Source of the DNA: Dulcicalothrix desertica PCC 7102
GTDB taxonomy: Bacteria; Cyanobacteriota; Cyanobacteriia; Cyanobacteriales; Nostocaceae
Direction: 5' to 3'
Length of the DNA: 64,000 bases
Assembly (NCBI RefSeq): GCF_003991905.1
Contig: NZ_RSCL01000017.1
Location: 186,001-250,000 of the forward strand
Made by a program: the position numbers and the translations under genes. Below the pieces are notes generated by a model, which was not told the origin of the DNA, ran no database searches, and was given only the letters and a program-made list of their open reading frames with translations. Below are positions 17,410 to 25,920 of this stretch, in pieces; positions within the stretch are counted from its first letter, which is position 1; each line of letters opens with the position of its first letter.

Positions 17410-18225
17410 TTAGGGAGATTTCTTTTGTACAAGTACAATGACTCTGCTATCTGATTTAACGACTTGAATACCGTTTTTTAGTACTATCATGGGAATTTTC
17501 CAGTACGAGTGACCGCAAATAACCAGTAGCTTAGTATTTTTATTTATTTCTTCTAGCTCTAATCTTATAGAACTTTTGCCAAGTAAGTTGTGCCTTGGAT
17601 AGTCGGGACCTTCGTGTAATACTAAAATGTCAGGCGCCTGTTTGACTAGTTCTCTAATTTCGTGGATAAAGTCATTTTCACGGCGCCGAAATGGTTTACT
17701 TGGTCTTCCAATAATTCCAGAAACACCTGCTATATTTAGTTCACCGTTTTTTGCTATCTCACCATCAAGGTAGTAAATACCCTTAGTTTGCTTGAAAAGC
17801 TGAATATCTTCTTCTGCCGTCCCAAAACTATCGTGGTTGCCTGCTACTCCTGCAACCCAGCGAAATTGGCGCCTAAAAGCGTGCCATACTTCGCGTACAT
17901 CTCCAACTACTCCACTACGCTTATTGGTTTCAGCGTATAAATCGCCTGCTAGTATAACACCCGTGTTTTTTAGTGATGGTATTTTTTGCTGAAGAGCTAG
18001 GTTTTCTAGTTCTTCGAGGACAAGATGACCTACGAGTTGTTGATTTTTTGGGTCTATTCCTTGTAAATCGCTGGTTACAATAATCGCATCTAAATGATTT
18101 GGTAGAACATCTACCTCCCCTATTAATATAGGTATATATTTCTCAACCAAACAGACACCACCAGAGGCTACTGTTAAGTAGCGTACCTGATGAATCGGTT
18201 TGTGTGAGATTTCTAGGATGTACAT
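17410..18225 (-). CDS. Calcineurin-like metallophosphoesterase
   Basis: 271 residues with the dinuclear-metal motifs AGDLYAE, GVAGNHDSFG and VICGHSYWK in the right order. The first 60 residues (up to DAIIVTSDLQGIDPKNQ) supply the first Asp-containing strand. The family includes phosphoprotein phosphatases, nucleotide phosphodiesterases and RNA-ligase-associated enzymes; the substrate is not evident. It is convergent with the helicase, with only 27 bp between the stop codons and a GGCGCC-containing inverted sequence in that gap. Confidence 0.88.
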   Translation of the reverse strand: MYILEISHKPIHQVRYLTVASGGVCLVEKYIPILIGEVDVLPNHLDAIIVTSDLQGIDPKNQQLVGHLVLEELENLALQQKIPSLKNTGVILAGDLYAETNKRSGVVGDVREVWHAFRRQFRWVAGVAGNHDSFGTAEEDIQLFKQTKGIYYLDGEIAKNGELNIAGVSGIIGRPSKPFRRRENDFIHEIRELVKQAPDILVLHEGPDYPRHNLLGKSSIRLELEEINKNTKLLVICGHSYWKIPMIVLKNGIQVVKSDSRVIVLVQKKSP

Positions 18226-18315
18226 TGGATATATAATTTTTATTTATAAGTTACCGCATCCACTTAATATAGCCACACTTAATATTATTTCACATGATAG
18301 TATAAAAAACGCCGT

Positions 18316-18369
18316 CGTTGTAAGCACTTCAGTGCTTGTCATAATTTAAGCACTGAAGTGCTTACAACG
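18316..18369. repeat. Perfect 22-bp inverted repeat with 10-nt loop
   Basis: Arms 18316-18337 and 18348-18369 are exact reverse complements, and each arm contains the shorter palindrome AAGCACTTCAGTGCTT. Two GTTCAACGA direct repeats follow. It lies upstream of ycf46 and downstream of no terminating gene, so it is more likely a dispersed element than a terminator. Confidence 0.85.
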
Positions 18370-18487
18370 AGTTCAACGAGTTCAACGAGTGTGCCATAAT
18401 ACTACTATGTACTACAAATAATCACAAGGGCGCCTGTCGCCAATTTCCCATTCTCAACGGTGCAATACTTCCCCACGAGGAATCATA

Positions 18488-20110
18488 ATGGATAACATGC
18501 ATCAAAATGGAGCATTAGACAGCCAACAGCGTTATGCAGCTTTGGTTGAACAGTTAGATTTGATGATACGCGCGCGGTATCCGCTTCTTTATTTAATATG
18601 TGTAGAAGAAGAACCTGTTGAGGAAGTATTAACGCAAGTGGCAAAGCGAGCGCAACCCCAAAGGCAAGTTTTGTTCTGGGATATTGTCAGGGGTTGGAGC
18701 GACAATAATGCTGATAAAGGTTCGGTGATGGCTGCTTTGGGGCGAATTGCTAAAGCCGATGCTCAAACGGCTACAATGTTTGTGCTGCGTGATTTGCATC
18801 CGTTTATCAAAAATCCGACTACAGAGAAAAGTGCCCCTATAGTACGAGAACTGCGGAATTTAACGCGGGAGTTAAAGCGCGCGCGTAAGACTATAGTTGT
18901 TACTAGCCACACATTAGACATTCCTGACGAGTTGCAGCAAGAGTTGACGGTGGTTGATTTTCCACTACCCAGCGTACAAGAAATAAATTATTTAATCGAG
19001 CAGCTAGTAGTACCAGACAAATTAAATATAGATGGGTTAGCGCGCGAACAGTTAGTTAAAGCTTGTCAAGGTTTGAGTCGAACTCGTATATCTAGGGTTT
19101 TGGCAAAAGCGCTAGCAGCTAAACAGCAAGTTAACGAAACAGATATTGATGGTGTTTTAGAAGAGAAAAAGCAAGCAGTTCGCCAAACTGGTATTTTAGA
19201 GTTTTTTACTCCGAGTGAATCTTTAAAACGGGTTGGTGGGTTAGACCAACTCAAGCAATGGGTACTAATGCGTCAAGATGCTTTTACTGACGAAGCGAGA
19301 CGATATGGTATTCCCAATCCGAAAGGGATGTTACTTGTAGGTATTCAAGGAACTGGAAAATCTCTAAGTGCCAAAACTATCGCTCATGAATGGCGCCTAC
19401 CTTTATTGCGGCTTGATTCTGGGCGCCTATTTGGTGGTATCGTCGGTGAAAGCGAAAGTCGTGTGCGCCAAATGATTCAACTAACCGAAGCAATGGCGCC
19501 TTGTGTATTATGGATAGACGAAATCGATAAAGCCTTTGGTAATATTACCAGCGGTGTTGATGGTGACTCTGGAACATCACGGAGAGTATTTGGTAGTTTA
19601 ATTACCTGGATGCAAGAAAAAACCAGCCCAGTATTTATTGTCGCAACAGCCAATAACGTCCAAATATTACCCGCTGAGTTATTACGAAAAGGTCGATTTG
19701 ATGAAATATTCTTTTTAAACCTGCCCAACGAAGCTGAACGGCAAGAAATATTTAAAGTTCACTTACAGCGCTTACGTCCGAGTCGCTTGCGTGAATTCAA
19801 CTTGCCAGCACTAGCAAAACAAACAAATAATTTTAGCGGCGCCGAAATCGAGCAAGTAATAATCGATGCCATGCACCAAGCATTTTCCACAAGAATTAAC
19901 GGACACCGACGTGACTTCAACACCGAAGATATACTACAAGCAACATCGCAAACAGTTCCATTAGCAGCAATAGCGCGCGACCAAATAGAAGCACTCAAAC
20001 AATGGGCAGCACAAGCAGGCGCCAGAGCAGCATCAAACGATATTCAATTAGTAGAGGAGTTAAAACAGTATTCAACACAACAAGGAATCGGGCCATTAGA
20101 AGTAGATTAA
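18488..20110 (+). CDS. ycf46: Ycf46-type AAA+ ATPase
   Basis: 540 residues. An N-terminal P-loop-like but degenerate domain (residues 20-230) precedes a canonical AAA+ module: Walker A GIQGTGKS (285-292), pore-loop region RLFGGIVGESESRVRQ, Walker B VLWIDEIDKA, sensor 1 VATANN, Arg fingers in RKGRFDE and a C-terminal lid (NNFSGAEIEQVIIDAM). This is the Ycf46 architecture known from plastid and cyanobacterial genomes, where its loss affects growth under CO2 or light change; its substrate is unresolved. Two DUF1257 (Ycf35) genes follow on the same strand. These families are frequently found together, often with DUF2997, and a DUF2997 gene lies elsewhere in this window at 59795-60007. Confidence 0.93.
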   Translation: MDNMHQNGALDSQQRYAALVEQLDLMIRARYPLLYLICVEEEPVEEVLTQVAKRAQPQRQVLFWDIVRGWSDNNADKGSVMAALGRIAKADAQTATMFVLRDLHPFIKNPTTEKSAPIVRELRNLTRELKRARKTIVVTSHTLDIPDELQQELTVVDFPLPSVQEINYLIEQLVVPDKLNIDGLAREQLVKACQGLSRTRISRVLAKALAAKQQVNETDIDGVLEEKKQAVRQTGILEFFTPSESLKRVGGLDQLKQWVLMRQDAFTDEARRYGIPNPKGMLLVGIQGTGKSLSAKTIAHEWRLPLLRLDSGRLFGGIVGESESRVRQMIQLTEAMAPCVLWIDEIDKAFGNITSGVDGDSGTSRRVFGSLITWMQEKTSPVFIVATANNVQILPAELLRKGRFDEIFFLNLPNEAERQEIFKVHLQRLRPSRLREFNLPALAKQTNNFSGAEIEQVIIDAMHQAFSTRINGHRRDFNTEDILQATSQTVPLAAIARDQIEALKQWAAQAGARAASNDIQLVEELKQYSTQQGIGPLEVD

Positions 20111-20219
20111 ACCAACCGAAAATACCGTAGGGGCGGGTTAACCCACAATCCAAAACCAAAATTACAATCTTACTAAACCCGCCCCCAAAACCCATACACA
20201 CAACAACCCAAAATAAATT

Positions 20220-20594
20220 ATGTCACATTTTACAACCATCAAAGTACAAATCAAAAACGGCGAAGTATTACACCAAGTATTGCAAGAACTAGGGCACAAA
20301 GTCGAATGTAACACCAAAGTACGAGGATATCACGGAGATACCACCCAAGCCGAATATGTAATTCGTCAAAACAACGGTTACGACCTAGGATTTCGGCGCA
20401 GTGGCGATAATTATGAAATCGTCGCCGACTTTTGGGGCGCCCAGATTAACCAGCAAAAATTTGTGAACTCAATTACACAAAAATATGCTCATAAAACCTT
20501 AATGGCAACAGTACAGGAACAAGGATTTAATATCGAAGAAGAAGAAGTTCTACAAGATGGAACCGTAAGAGTTGTTGTTGGTAGATGGGCATAA
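20220..20594 (+). CDS. ycf35: DUF1257 (Ycf35) protein, copy 1
   Basis: 124 residues starting MSHFTTIKVQIKNGEVL, with the family pattern of a central LGFRRSGDNYEIVADFWG and a C-terminal QEQGFNIEEEEVLQDGTVRVVV. It follows ycf46 by 110 bp. DUF1257 is a small alpha/beta family without known catalytic residues. It is often encoded beside Ycf46 and DUF2997 and is probably an adaptor or substrate of the AAA+ protein. Confidence 0.9.
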   Translation: MSHFTTIKVQIKNGEVLHQVLQELGHKVECNTKVRGYHGDTTQAEYVIRQNNGYDLGFRRSGDNYEIVADFWGAQINQQKFVNSITQKYAHKTLMATVQEQGFNIEEEEVLQDGTVRVVVGRWA

Positions 20595-20602
20595 TATACC
20601 CG

Positions 20603-20651
20603 CCTTGGATTCAAATCCAAGGCTGATAGCCGAAGTCCATTAAAATGGACT
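20603..20651. repeat. Two adjacent stem-loops between the DUF1257 genes
   Basis: CCTTGGATT/AATCCAAGG (20603-20622) is followed at once by AGTCCATT/AATGGACT (20634-20651). Both are short-loop palindromes without a T-tract. They look like a dispersed intergenic element or an mRNA-processing site that could separate expression of the two copies. Confidence 0.55.
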
Positions 20652-20714
20652 GAGTATATCTAATATTTCTTTGTGTCCTTTGTGCCTTTGTGGTTCATTA
20701 TTTAAACTAACACT

Positions 20715-21122
20715 ATGTCACACTTTACAAGTATCAAAACCCAAATCAAAAATCGTGATGCATTAGTTACAGCATTATCAGATGTTGGATTTAAAAACAT
20801 CGAACTTCACGAAACAGCACAACACCTATATGGCTATCAAGGTGACGTGCGCGAACAAACAGCAGAAGTAATAATACGGCGCCAATACATCGGTAGCTCC
20901 AGCAATGATATTGGTTTTAAACAACAAACAGACGGACAATTTGAAGCAATAATCTCCGAATACGACCGACATCAATATAATCAACAATGGATGAACAAGC
21001 TAATGCAGCGCTACGGTTATCACGCATTAAAAGCAACCGCACAAGAACAAGGATTTACAATAGAAGAAGATGAAGTCATGCAAGACGGTACAGTGAAAGT
21101 TGTTGTCGCACGCTGGGCATAG
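20715..21122 (+). CDS. DUF1257 (Ycf35) protein, copy 2
   Basis: 135 residues, a paralogue of copy 1: MSHFTSIKTQIKNRDAL at the start and QEQGFTIEEDEVMQDGTVKVVV at the end, with an extra segment of about 11 residues (GYQGDVREQTAEVIIRRQYI region) in the middle. Divergence between the copies is large enough that each probably has its own partner. It completes a ycf46-DUF1257-DUF1257 unit. Confidence 0.9.
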   Translation: MSHFTSIKTQIKNRDALVTALSDVGFKNIELHETAQHLYGYQGDVREQTAEVIIRRQYIGSSSNDIGFKQQTDGQFEAIISEYDRHQYNQQWMNKLMQRYGYHALKATAQEQGFTIEEDEVMQDGTVKVVVARWA

Positions 21123-21141
21123 ATGCATAATACATTGGTTC

Positions 21142-21195
21142 TTTATTGTCATTCTGAGCGTAGCGTAAACGGAGTTTTCCCGCAGGGTAGAATCT
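21142..21195. repeat. Dispersed repeat, TGTCATxCTGAG family
   Basis: TTGTCATTCTGAGCGTAGCG followed by TTTTCCCGCAGGGTAGAATCT resembles the copies at 32192-32290 and 52815-52870. It is intergenic and non-coding, in the 286-bp gap between the DUF1257 and DUF4258 genes; the remainder of that gap is AT-rich. Confidence 0.5.
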
Positions 21196-21300
21196 AAAGT
21201 TTGATTGTATATGTAAGATAAATAATTCGATAGCTAACTGCATTCGTGGCGAGAATGGATATTTTTATCAAACTGCCTAAAAGTCATCATTGCTCTAATC

Positions 21301-21413
21301 AAAATTTTATGTATCTAATTATACTAAATTGTTAGTACTAAAATAAGACTAGAACTCAAAAATCGGTTAAAATATAGGCATCGGCGCCTATATTCAGTCA
21401 ACTATTTTATGAG
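21301..21413 (+). repeat. Leader duplication, copy A
   Basis: About 110 bp upstream of the DUF4258 gene aligns base for base, at an 840-bp offset, with 22141-22253 upstream of the next ORF: shared landmarks are ATTATACTAAA, AAATAAGACTAGAA, GTTAA, GGCGCCTATA and the ends TTATGAGCAT/TTATAAGCAT. It probably carries a promoter. Confidence 0.8.
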
Positions 21414-21660
21414 CATTAAGTTGCATCCCCACGCTCAAGCACGATTAATCGAACGTGGTGTAACAGAGGAAGAAGTGATAAGTACTGTTGAGGGAGGTGT
21501 TAACTTTCCTGCTCAACTTGGTAGAACTGGGTTTAGGTGTAATTTTGTTTTTAATGCTGAGTGGGGTGGAAAGTTTTACAGTACGAAAAAAGTGGAGGTT
21601 ATAGCAGTACAAGAAGCTGAAGACTGGTTGGTTATAACAGTTATTGCCAAGTATTTTTAA
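21409..21660 (+). CDS. DUF4258 protein (RelE/HigB-like toxin fold candidate)
   Basis: 83 residues: LHPHAQARLIERGVTEEEVISTVEGG, then the Cys- and Trp-containing middle, then KVEVIAVQEAEDWLVITVIAKYF. This HAxxRxxERG pattern belongs to DUF4258, a family often described as toxin-like. It is followed 13 bp later by a DUF2283 gene, a frequent partner, so the two resemble a small toxin-antitoxin-like operon. Toxicity is inferred from family and context only. Confidence 0.8.
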   Translation: MSIKLHPHAQARLIERGVTEEEVISTVEGGVNFPAQLGRTGFRCNFVFNAEWGGKFYSTKKVEVIAVQEAEDWLVITVIAKYF

Positions 21661-21673
21661 GAGGATAAAGTAT

Positions 21674-21913
21674 ATGAAAATTACCTATGACCCAAGATAT
21701 AATATTGCTTATATACATCTAAGAGAAAAAAAAGCACAAGTAAATACAATTCAAGTCAGCGAAGAAATGAATGTTGATATTGCTCCGGATGGAACAATTT
21801 ATGGAATTGAACTTCTCAATGCTAATCAACAGTTATCGTTGGATGAGCAGGGTAAATTGACTGTTGTTAATGAAGCATTGGGAGAATCTTCTGAGATTAA
21901 ACTATTAATTTGA
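21674..21913 (+). CDS. DUF2283 protein, partner of DUF4258
   Basis: 79 residues starting MKITYDPRYNIAYIHLREK, with VDIAPDGTIYGIELLNA, the DUF2283 signature. An AGAGGATAAAG ribosome site precedes the ATG at 21674; the longer frame from 21644 overlaps the previous gene and is not needed. Pairs of DUF4258 and DUF2283 are common in cyanobacteria. The DUF2283 member is the presumed antitoxin. Confidence 0.85.
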   Translation: MKITYDPRYNIAYIHLREKKAQVNTIQVSEEMNVDIAPDGTIYGIELLNANQQLSLDEQGKLTVVNEALGESSEIKLLI

Positions 21914-22120
21914 AGTTTGAGAAGCTATTTATATTACATGCAAAAATGTCGGTGCAAGATATGAGATACGGACATTTACTAGAAGGTGTGGTGGTTAATT
22001 TTTCTGGGCTTGGTTGTAAAAATGTACTGGGAAATCTATAATCTAAAGGTTGAGGTTTACAAATACGTTTAAATTTTCCTGTTCGCCAATCCCAAGCGTT
22101 AATACTACTATCTTCTTATT
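21897..22120 (-). pseudogene. WD40-repeat C-terminal remnant
   Basis: Leftward reading gives DSSINAWDWRTGKFKRI, a WD-repeat final strand, followed by a low-complexity tail ending in a TAA inside the antisense of DUF2283. No start or further repeats remain. It may be the end of a WD40 gene removed when the leader at 22141 was duplicated. Confidence 0.4.
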
Positions 22121-22140
22121 TACACTGCTTTTATCTACTG

Positions 22141-22253
22141 ATATACATATGTATTAAATTATACTAAACTCATTTTGCTCAAATAAGACTAGAATTCAAA
22201 AAAACGTTAAGATATTGCCGAGGCGCCTATACTAGTAAGCTATCTTATAAGCA
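22141..22253 (+). repeat. Leader duplication, copy B
   Basis: Second copy of the sequence at 21301-21413, about 70-75 percent identical by eye, placed before an unrelated short ORF. It suggests that an 840-bp duplication or promoter capture took place. Confidence 0.8.
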
Positions 22254-22537
22254 TGTTTGTTGCTCCCGGCAAGGATGATACAATGTTTGACCAATGGATA
22301 GTAGACAGTGCCGATGATTTTTACAATGATATCGAAATTCCAAGTACTGTTAAAAAAGTTTTGTTTTTAATTTATGCAGAAAGAAGGAAAGGGAAAACTA
22401 TTATACAAATTAGGGATGCATTGAATGCAATGGGGTACGAAATAAGCAAAAAAGATGTGCGCGGGGTTTTAAGCGTACACGAACAATATACAGGAGTCGA
22501 TATGCAGTTGAATTGGTATGGTAATTTTAATGCTTAA
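22253..22537 (+). CDS. Hypothetical protein behind the duplicated leader
   Basis: 94 residues starting MFVAPGKDDTMFDQWIVDSA; an internal ATG (MFDQW) is an alternative start. The middle (KKVLFLIYAERRKGKTIIQI, then GYEISKKDVRGVL) has the spacing of a winged-helix-like or HTH domain, but no family is recognised. It begins at the position corresponding to the DUF4258 start in copy A, so its expression may come from the duplicated promoter. Confidence 0.5.
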   Translation: MFVAPGKDDTMFDQWIVDSADDFYNDIEIPSTVKKVLFLIYAERRKGKTIIQIRDALNAMGYEISKKDVRGVLSVHEQYTGVDMQLNWYGNFNA

Positions 22538-22595
22538 TTGATTGACGCGCGTGAACTTGAACTATTAAAACAGAAAGTGAGTTATCTATCTAAGG

Positions 22596-23159
22596 TCAAA
22601 TAATTCCGCAGCTATCTAATTTTTCAGCGAGTGCGGACATTTTTCTGCAACCTGTCCAAAAATCGCCTAAACCCCAACCCGGGAGCGCACCTCCACGTGG
22701 TAAATGTCCAGCAGGCGCCTTTAAATTAAATGTAACATCGTTCCAGTGTAGCCATTTCTCGTTAACATACCATCCTACAGACTCGCCAAAACGGCACCAA
22801 GCGTCCCAGTCGGGTTCTGATGTATTGCTCACAGCTTGCCAAATTTGCTTTTGAATAGTAAAGCCAAAACGACCGTTACTGTTTTTTAACCAGAGATTAT
22901 TAATAATTTGTAATTTTTCGCAATCAAAGTTATTGATATTGAGTTCAGAAAGAGAACCTTGGTCTGTACGGTTCGCTAATTTCAACATTATTACTGTGGT
23001 CTCTAAATCAGCTTGTTCCCACATCCCTTGTTCGAGGAAATTTTTTAAGTTTCGGTGTGATCTTGCAAAATCTCCCAATACTGCACCATACTGTGGTGGT
23101 GGCACTTGCCCACCAAGTACTGCATCAAATTCGCGTGGTTGATTGGAATGTTCTGGCAT
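22596..23159 (-). CDS. GUN4-domain protein with N-terminal VLGG tag
   Basis: 187 residues. The first 30 carry the tag NQPREFDAVLGG, a PPP linker, and a second, altered repeat AVLGD. After a short helical region comes a GUN4 domain: LWLKNSNGRFGFTIQKQIW, FGESVGWYVNEKWLHW, FNLKAPAGHLP. GUN4 domains bind porphyrins; the chlorophyll-pathway GUN4 activates Mg-chelatase, but many cyanobacterial GUN4-domain fusions are signalling proteins. The tag matches three other genes at 60196, 61720 and 63216, so this protein belongs to that set rather than to chlorophyll synthesis. It lies 1.5 kb from the ycf46/DUF1257 genes. Confidence 0.85.
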   Translation of the reverse strand: MPEHSNQPREFDAVLGGQVPPPQYGAVLGDFARSHRNLKNFLEQGMWEQADLETTVIMLKLANRTDQGSLSELNINNFDCEKLQIINNLWLKNSNGRFGFTIQKQIWQAVSNTSEPDWDAWCRFGESVGWYVNEKWLHWNDVTFNLKAPAGHLPRGGALPGWGLGDFWTGCRKMSALAEKLDSCGII

Positions 23160-23435
23160 TGTGTAAGTCCTATATACTTATAGCTTCAATTTTTTACTAA
23201 GTAATTTCTGAAAAGTTTATATTATAGGGTAGGCAAGATGTTTGTAAAATTAGTCACATCAATCAATACGTTAATCTGGTTTTAATAAATAACTTTTGTA
23301 TTTTTGATGTATCAGTGTTTAAAATTACCATCGTTGTTAAGTATCTGCTGTTATTCTATATATGGATATGGAAATTTTATTTATATAGAAACAATTACAT
23401 TTTCTGCTATTGAATAGTAAAATAACGAGGTAAAC

Positions 23436-24125
23436 ATGGGTCAAACAGTCTGGATTGCAAGACACGGTATTCGACTCGACTTTGTTAATCCTGCCTGGTT
23501 GAAAACTGCCGAGCGTTTCTATGATTCGCCACTTTCGGTTGATGGTTTTAAACAAGCTCAAGCATTAGGAAGATATTTGAAGGGTAAAGAAGTCGTTCAC
23601 ATATTTTGTTCCCCGTTTCTACGTACAGTACAAACAGCCCATTGTATTGCCGAAATACTTGATTTGCAAGTCAAAGTTGAATCGGGTTTGAGTGAGTTTT
23701 TATTCCCTTTATGGTTACCACCAGGCGCCGAGGAATTTTCAATCGAGAAATTAGCGGTATTATTTCCGCGTATTGACCAGAAATATACTTCGTTTGTTCG
23801 GGCAAAGTATCCTGAAATTACCTTGCAGCAAATACGAGAGCGTGCTGGTAACACTGCCGATAATTTAGTTAAACACTTTTCTGAGACAATATTAATAGTT
23901 GGGCATGAAGCTTCGGTAGTTGGAGCAGTCCAAGGATTAGTTAATCAGGTGCCTTCTTTGAATGCTTCAAAATTATGTTGTTTATTCAAAGTTGTCCAAA
24001 GCGATTTAGAGTGGAATCTAGAGAATCACGATTATACACCAAACCCAGAAGGTGATTCATCTCATTTACCATTGACTTACTATCGAAACCACCTGAAACG
24101 GCGCCTTCAAACTATATGGGATTAA
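23436..24125 (+). CDS. Histidine phosphatase (phosphoglycerate-mutase-like)
   Basis: 229 residues with the RHG motif (IARHGIR) at the N-terminus, SPLSVDGFKQAQALG, SPFLRTVQTAHCIAE and the second catalytic His in LIVGHEASVVG. This is the branch that includes SixA/UBASH3-like phosphatases rather than glycolytic mutases. The substrate is unknown. It ends 34 bp before the lipid-kinase gene on the same strand and may be co-expressed with it. Confidence 0.88.
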   Translation: MGQTVWIARHGIRLDFVNPAWLKTAERFYDSPLSVDGFKQAQALGRYLKGKEVVHIFCSPFLRTVQTAHCIAEILDLQVKVESGLSEFLFPLWLPPGAEEFSIEKLAVLFPRIDQKYTSFVRAKYPEITLQQIRERAGNTADNLVKHFSETILIVGHEASVVGAVQGLVNQVPSLNASKLCCLFKVVQSDLEWNLENHDYTPNPEGDSSHLPLTYYRNHLKRRLQTIWD

Positions 24126-24159
24126 TTTATTTTATCCCGTTAAAGCTCGTTATTTGAAC

Positions 24160-25782
24160 ATGAATATGTATAAACATGCCCATGTCATCGTTAACCCGAA
24201 AAATGACCGTTATATAATTGATAGAATCACCTATCTAATCAAAAAAGCAAATCTCGACTGGCAGGTATTTACTACAACGCAGCAACCAAATAGTGCTTAT
24301 ATCTTAGCAAAACAAGCTATTGCATTAAAAGTTGATGCCGTAATTGTCTATGGTGGAGACGGGACAATTATGGAATGTGCAAGCGCTACAGTGAATCAAA
24401 TTCCTCTAGGTATTCTTCCAGGTGGAACTCTCAATATTGTAGCACACGCACTCAATATTCCACTGAATTTAGAAGCAGCTTTCGCACTTATATATCAAGG
24501 TAATAATATTATTAGATATATAGATGTTGGTGAAATATCAAGTCATGATATAACAAACAAAACATTCTTAGTGCGTGCATCATCAGGTTACGAAGCTGCA
24601 TCAGTGGCAAATACCTCTCACGAAGCAAGAAAAAGAGAGGGACAAGATATAGCGTTTGCTAGAACATATATATGGGAATTGTTAAAAAACCGTTTTTCTA
24701 ATTGCCAGTTCAAATTAACTATTGACGGCAAAACTATCAAAGTTCGTGCCCAAGAATGCATTATCGCCAATTCTGGGATTTTAAAACGTGAACCGAACAA
24801 CATCATGGCTCTGGATAATTGGAGCGAATCCTCTTGTGATATTGAAGATGGTTTACTTAATATAATACTTCTAAATATTCAAGGTTTAAACATAAAAGTT
24901 GTTGATCAACACGTAGCAAAAGAAATTATCATCAACGCATCTCCACCGCAAAATGTACAGTGCGATGGAGAATTTATTGGTCAAACACCGCTAACTGTTA
25001 AAGTTTTAGCAAACGCTCTCAGTATTATTAGTCCAGCTAATTATACACAAAAGACAAATGTAACAAAAAGTTATAAACCTAGATACACTTACCAAGAAGT
25101 TATAAGAAAAAGACAATTTCCAAAAAACTTTATTTATCGACAAAGCAATAATAATTACATAACAAGCCTTGCATACGGAAACGGCAAATGGACAATTATA
25201 GTATCAAATAACACTGATTTTTGCGACCAAATTTATATATCTAGCGTTGAGTTTCCATCATATGAAATCCAAAAATACTGGGAACAAGATTTTTATATAA
25301 CTAGTTTGGCATATGGCAATGGAAAATGGGTTGTTATTATGTCCAAGCAAACTATATATAGTTATCAGAACTATCAGACTTATATAATTGACACATACCC
25401 ACGCGAGAATCTGCTTCAAGAACAATTAAAAATTGGATTATCTATTACTGCTGTAGCATACGGAAACGGGCAATGGGTTATAGTGATATCTGTAGGAACT
25501 GGTATTGCCAACCAAACTTACTTTATCAAAGAAAATTTTCCTGCACTCAGTCTACGTGAAAGCTTAGTTAAGAACCACCGATACATTACGTCTCTTGCAA
25601 GTGACGGGCAAAAGCTGCTGATAATAGCATCCCAAGATACTAATTTTTCAAAACAAGTATATGTAACAAGAACTTATTTCCCAAAAGAGGCAATTCAAGA
25701 ATATCTTATGCAATCTTACTTTATTACCGATATTATATATAGATATGGAAGTTGGACAGTAGTACTGAGTGCTTTGCATTAA
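24160..25782 (+). CDS. Diacylglycerol-kinase-type lipid kinase fused to DUF7477-like repeats
   Basis: Residues 1-300 form a YegS/LCB5-type catalytic domain: HVIVNPKN, the nucleotide loop VYGGDGTIMECA, GILPGGTLNIVAHAL, and the C-terminal QNVQCDGEFIGQTPLTV. Residues about 325-540 hold five repeats built on YITSLAYGNGKWVVIMS, spaced about 43-49 residues; the fourth and fifth are degenerate. This repeat resembles DUF7477, a propeller-like module best known beside kinases in plants and some bacteria. The kinase makes phosphatidic acid or a similar lipid; the repeats may bind protein or glycan. No signal peptide is seen. A TTG two codons upstream is not needed. Confidence 0.8.
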   Translation: MNMYKHAHVIVNPKNDRYIIDRITYLIKKANLDWQVFTTTQQPNSAYILAKQAIALKVDAVIVYGGDGTIMECASATVNQIPLGILPGGTLNIVAHALNIPLNLEAAFALIYQGNNIIRYIDVGEISSHDITNKTFLVRASSGYEAASVANTSHEARKREGQDIAFARTYIWELLKNRFSNCQFKLTIDGKTIKVRAQECIIANSGILKREPNNIMALDNWSESSCDIEDGLLNIILLNIQGLNIKVVDQHVAKEIIINASPPQNVQCDGEFIGQTPLTVKVLANALSIISPANYTQKTNVTKSYKPRYTYQEVIRKRQFPKNFIYRQSNNNYITSLAYGNGKWTIIVSNNTDFCDQIYISSVEFPSYEIQKYWEQDFYITSLAYGNGKWVVIMSKQTIYSYQNYQTYIIDTYPRENLLQEQLKIGLSITAVAYGNGQWVIVISVGTGIANQTYFIKENFPALSLRESLVKNHRYITSLASDGQKLLIIASQDTNFSKQVYVTRTYFPKEAIQEYLMQSYFITDIIYRYGSWTVVLSALH

Positions 25783-25786
25783 AAGG

Positions 25787-25864
25787 TTATATTTTCGCAA
25801 TTCGTCTTGCTTCTCTTTCTCCAGATAAGAAGGCGCCGTGAACTGTAGCTGCATATTTGCGCCA
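25787..25864 (-). pseudogene. Flavin amine oxidase C-terminal scrap
   Basis: Leftward reading gives WRKYAATVHGAFLSGEREAR followed by RIAKI and a stop. The pattern YAATVHGAxLSGxREA is the FAD-contacting C-terminus of flavin monoamine oxidases. The rest of the gene is missing; an unrelated inverted repeat (GAGACCG/CGGTCTC, 25880-25902) and Ig-like sequence follow. Confidence 0.6.
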
Positions 25865-25920
25865 AGTTTACTAGTTGTAGAGACCGAATTAAATACGGTC
25901 TCATCTCACATCTGTTCGGG

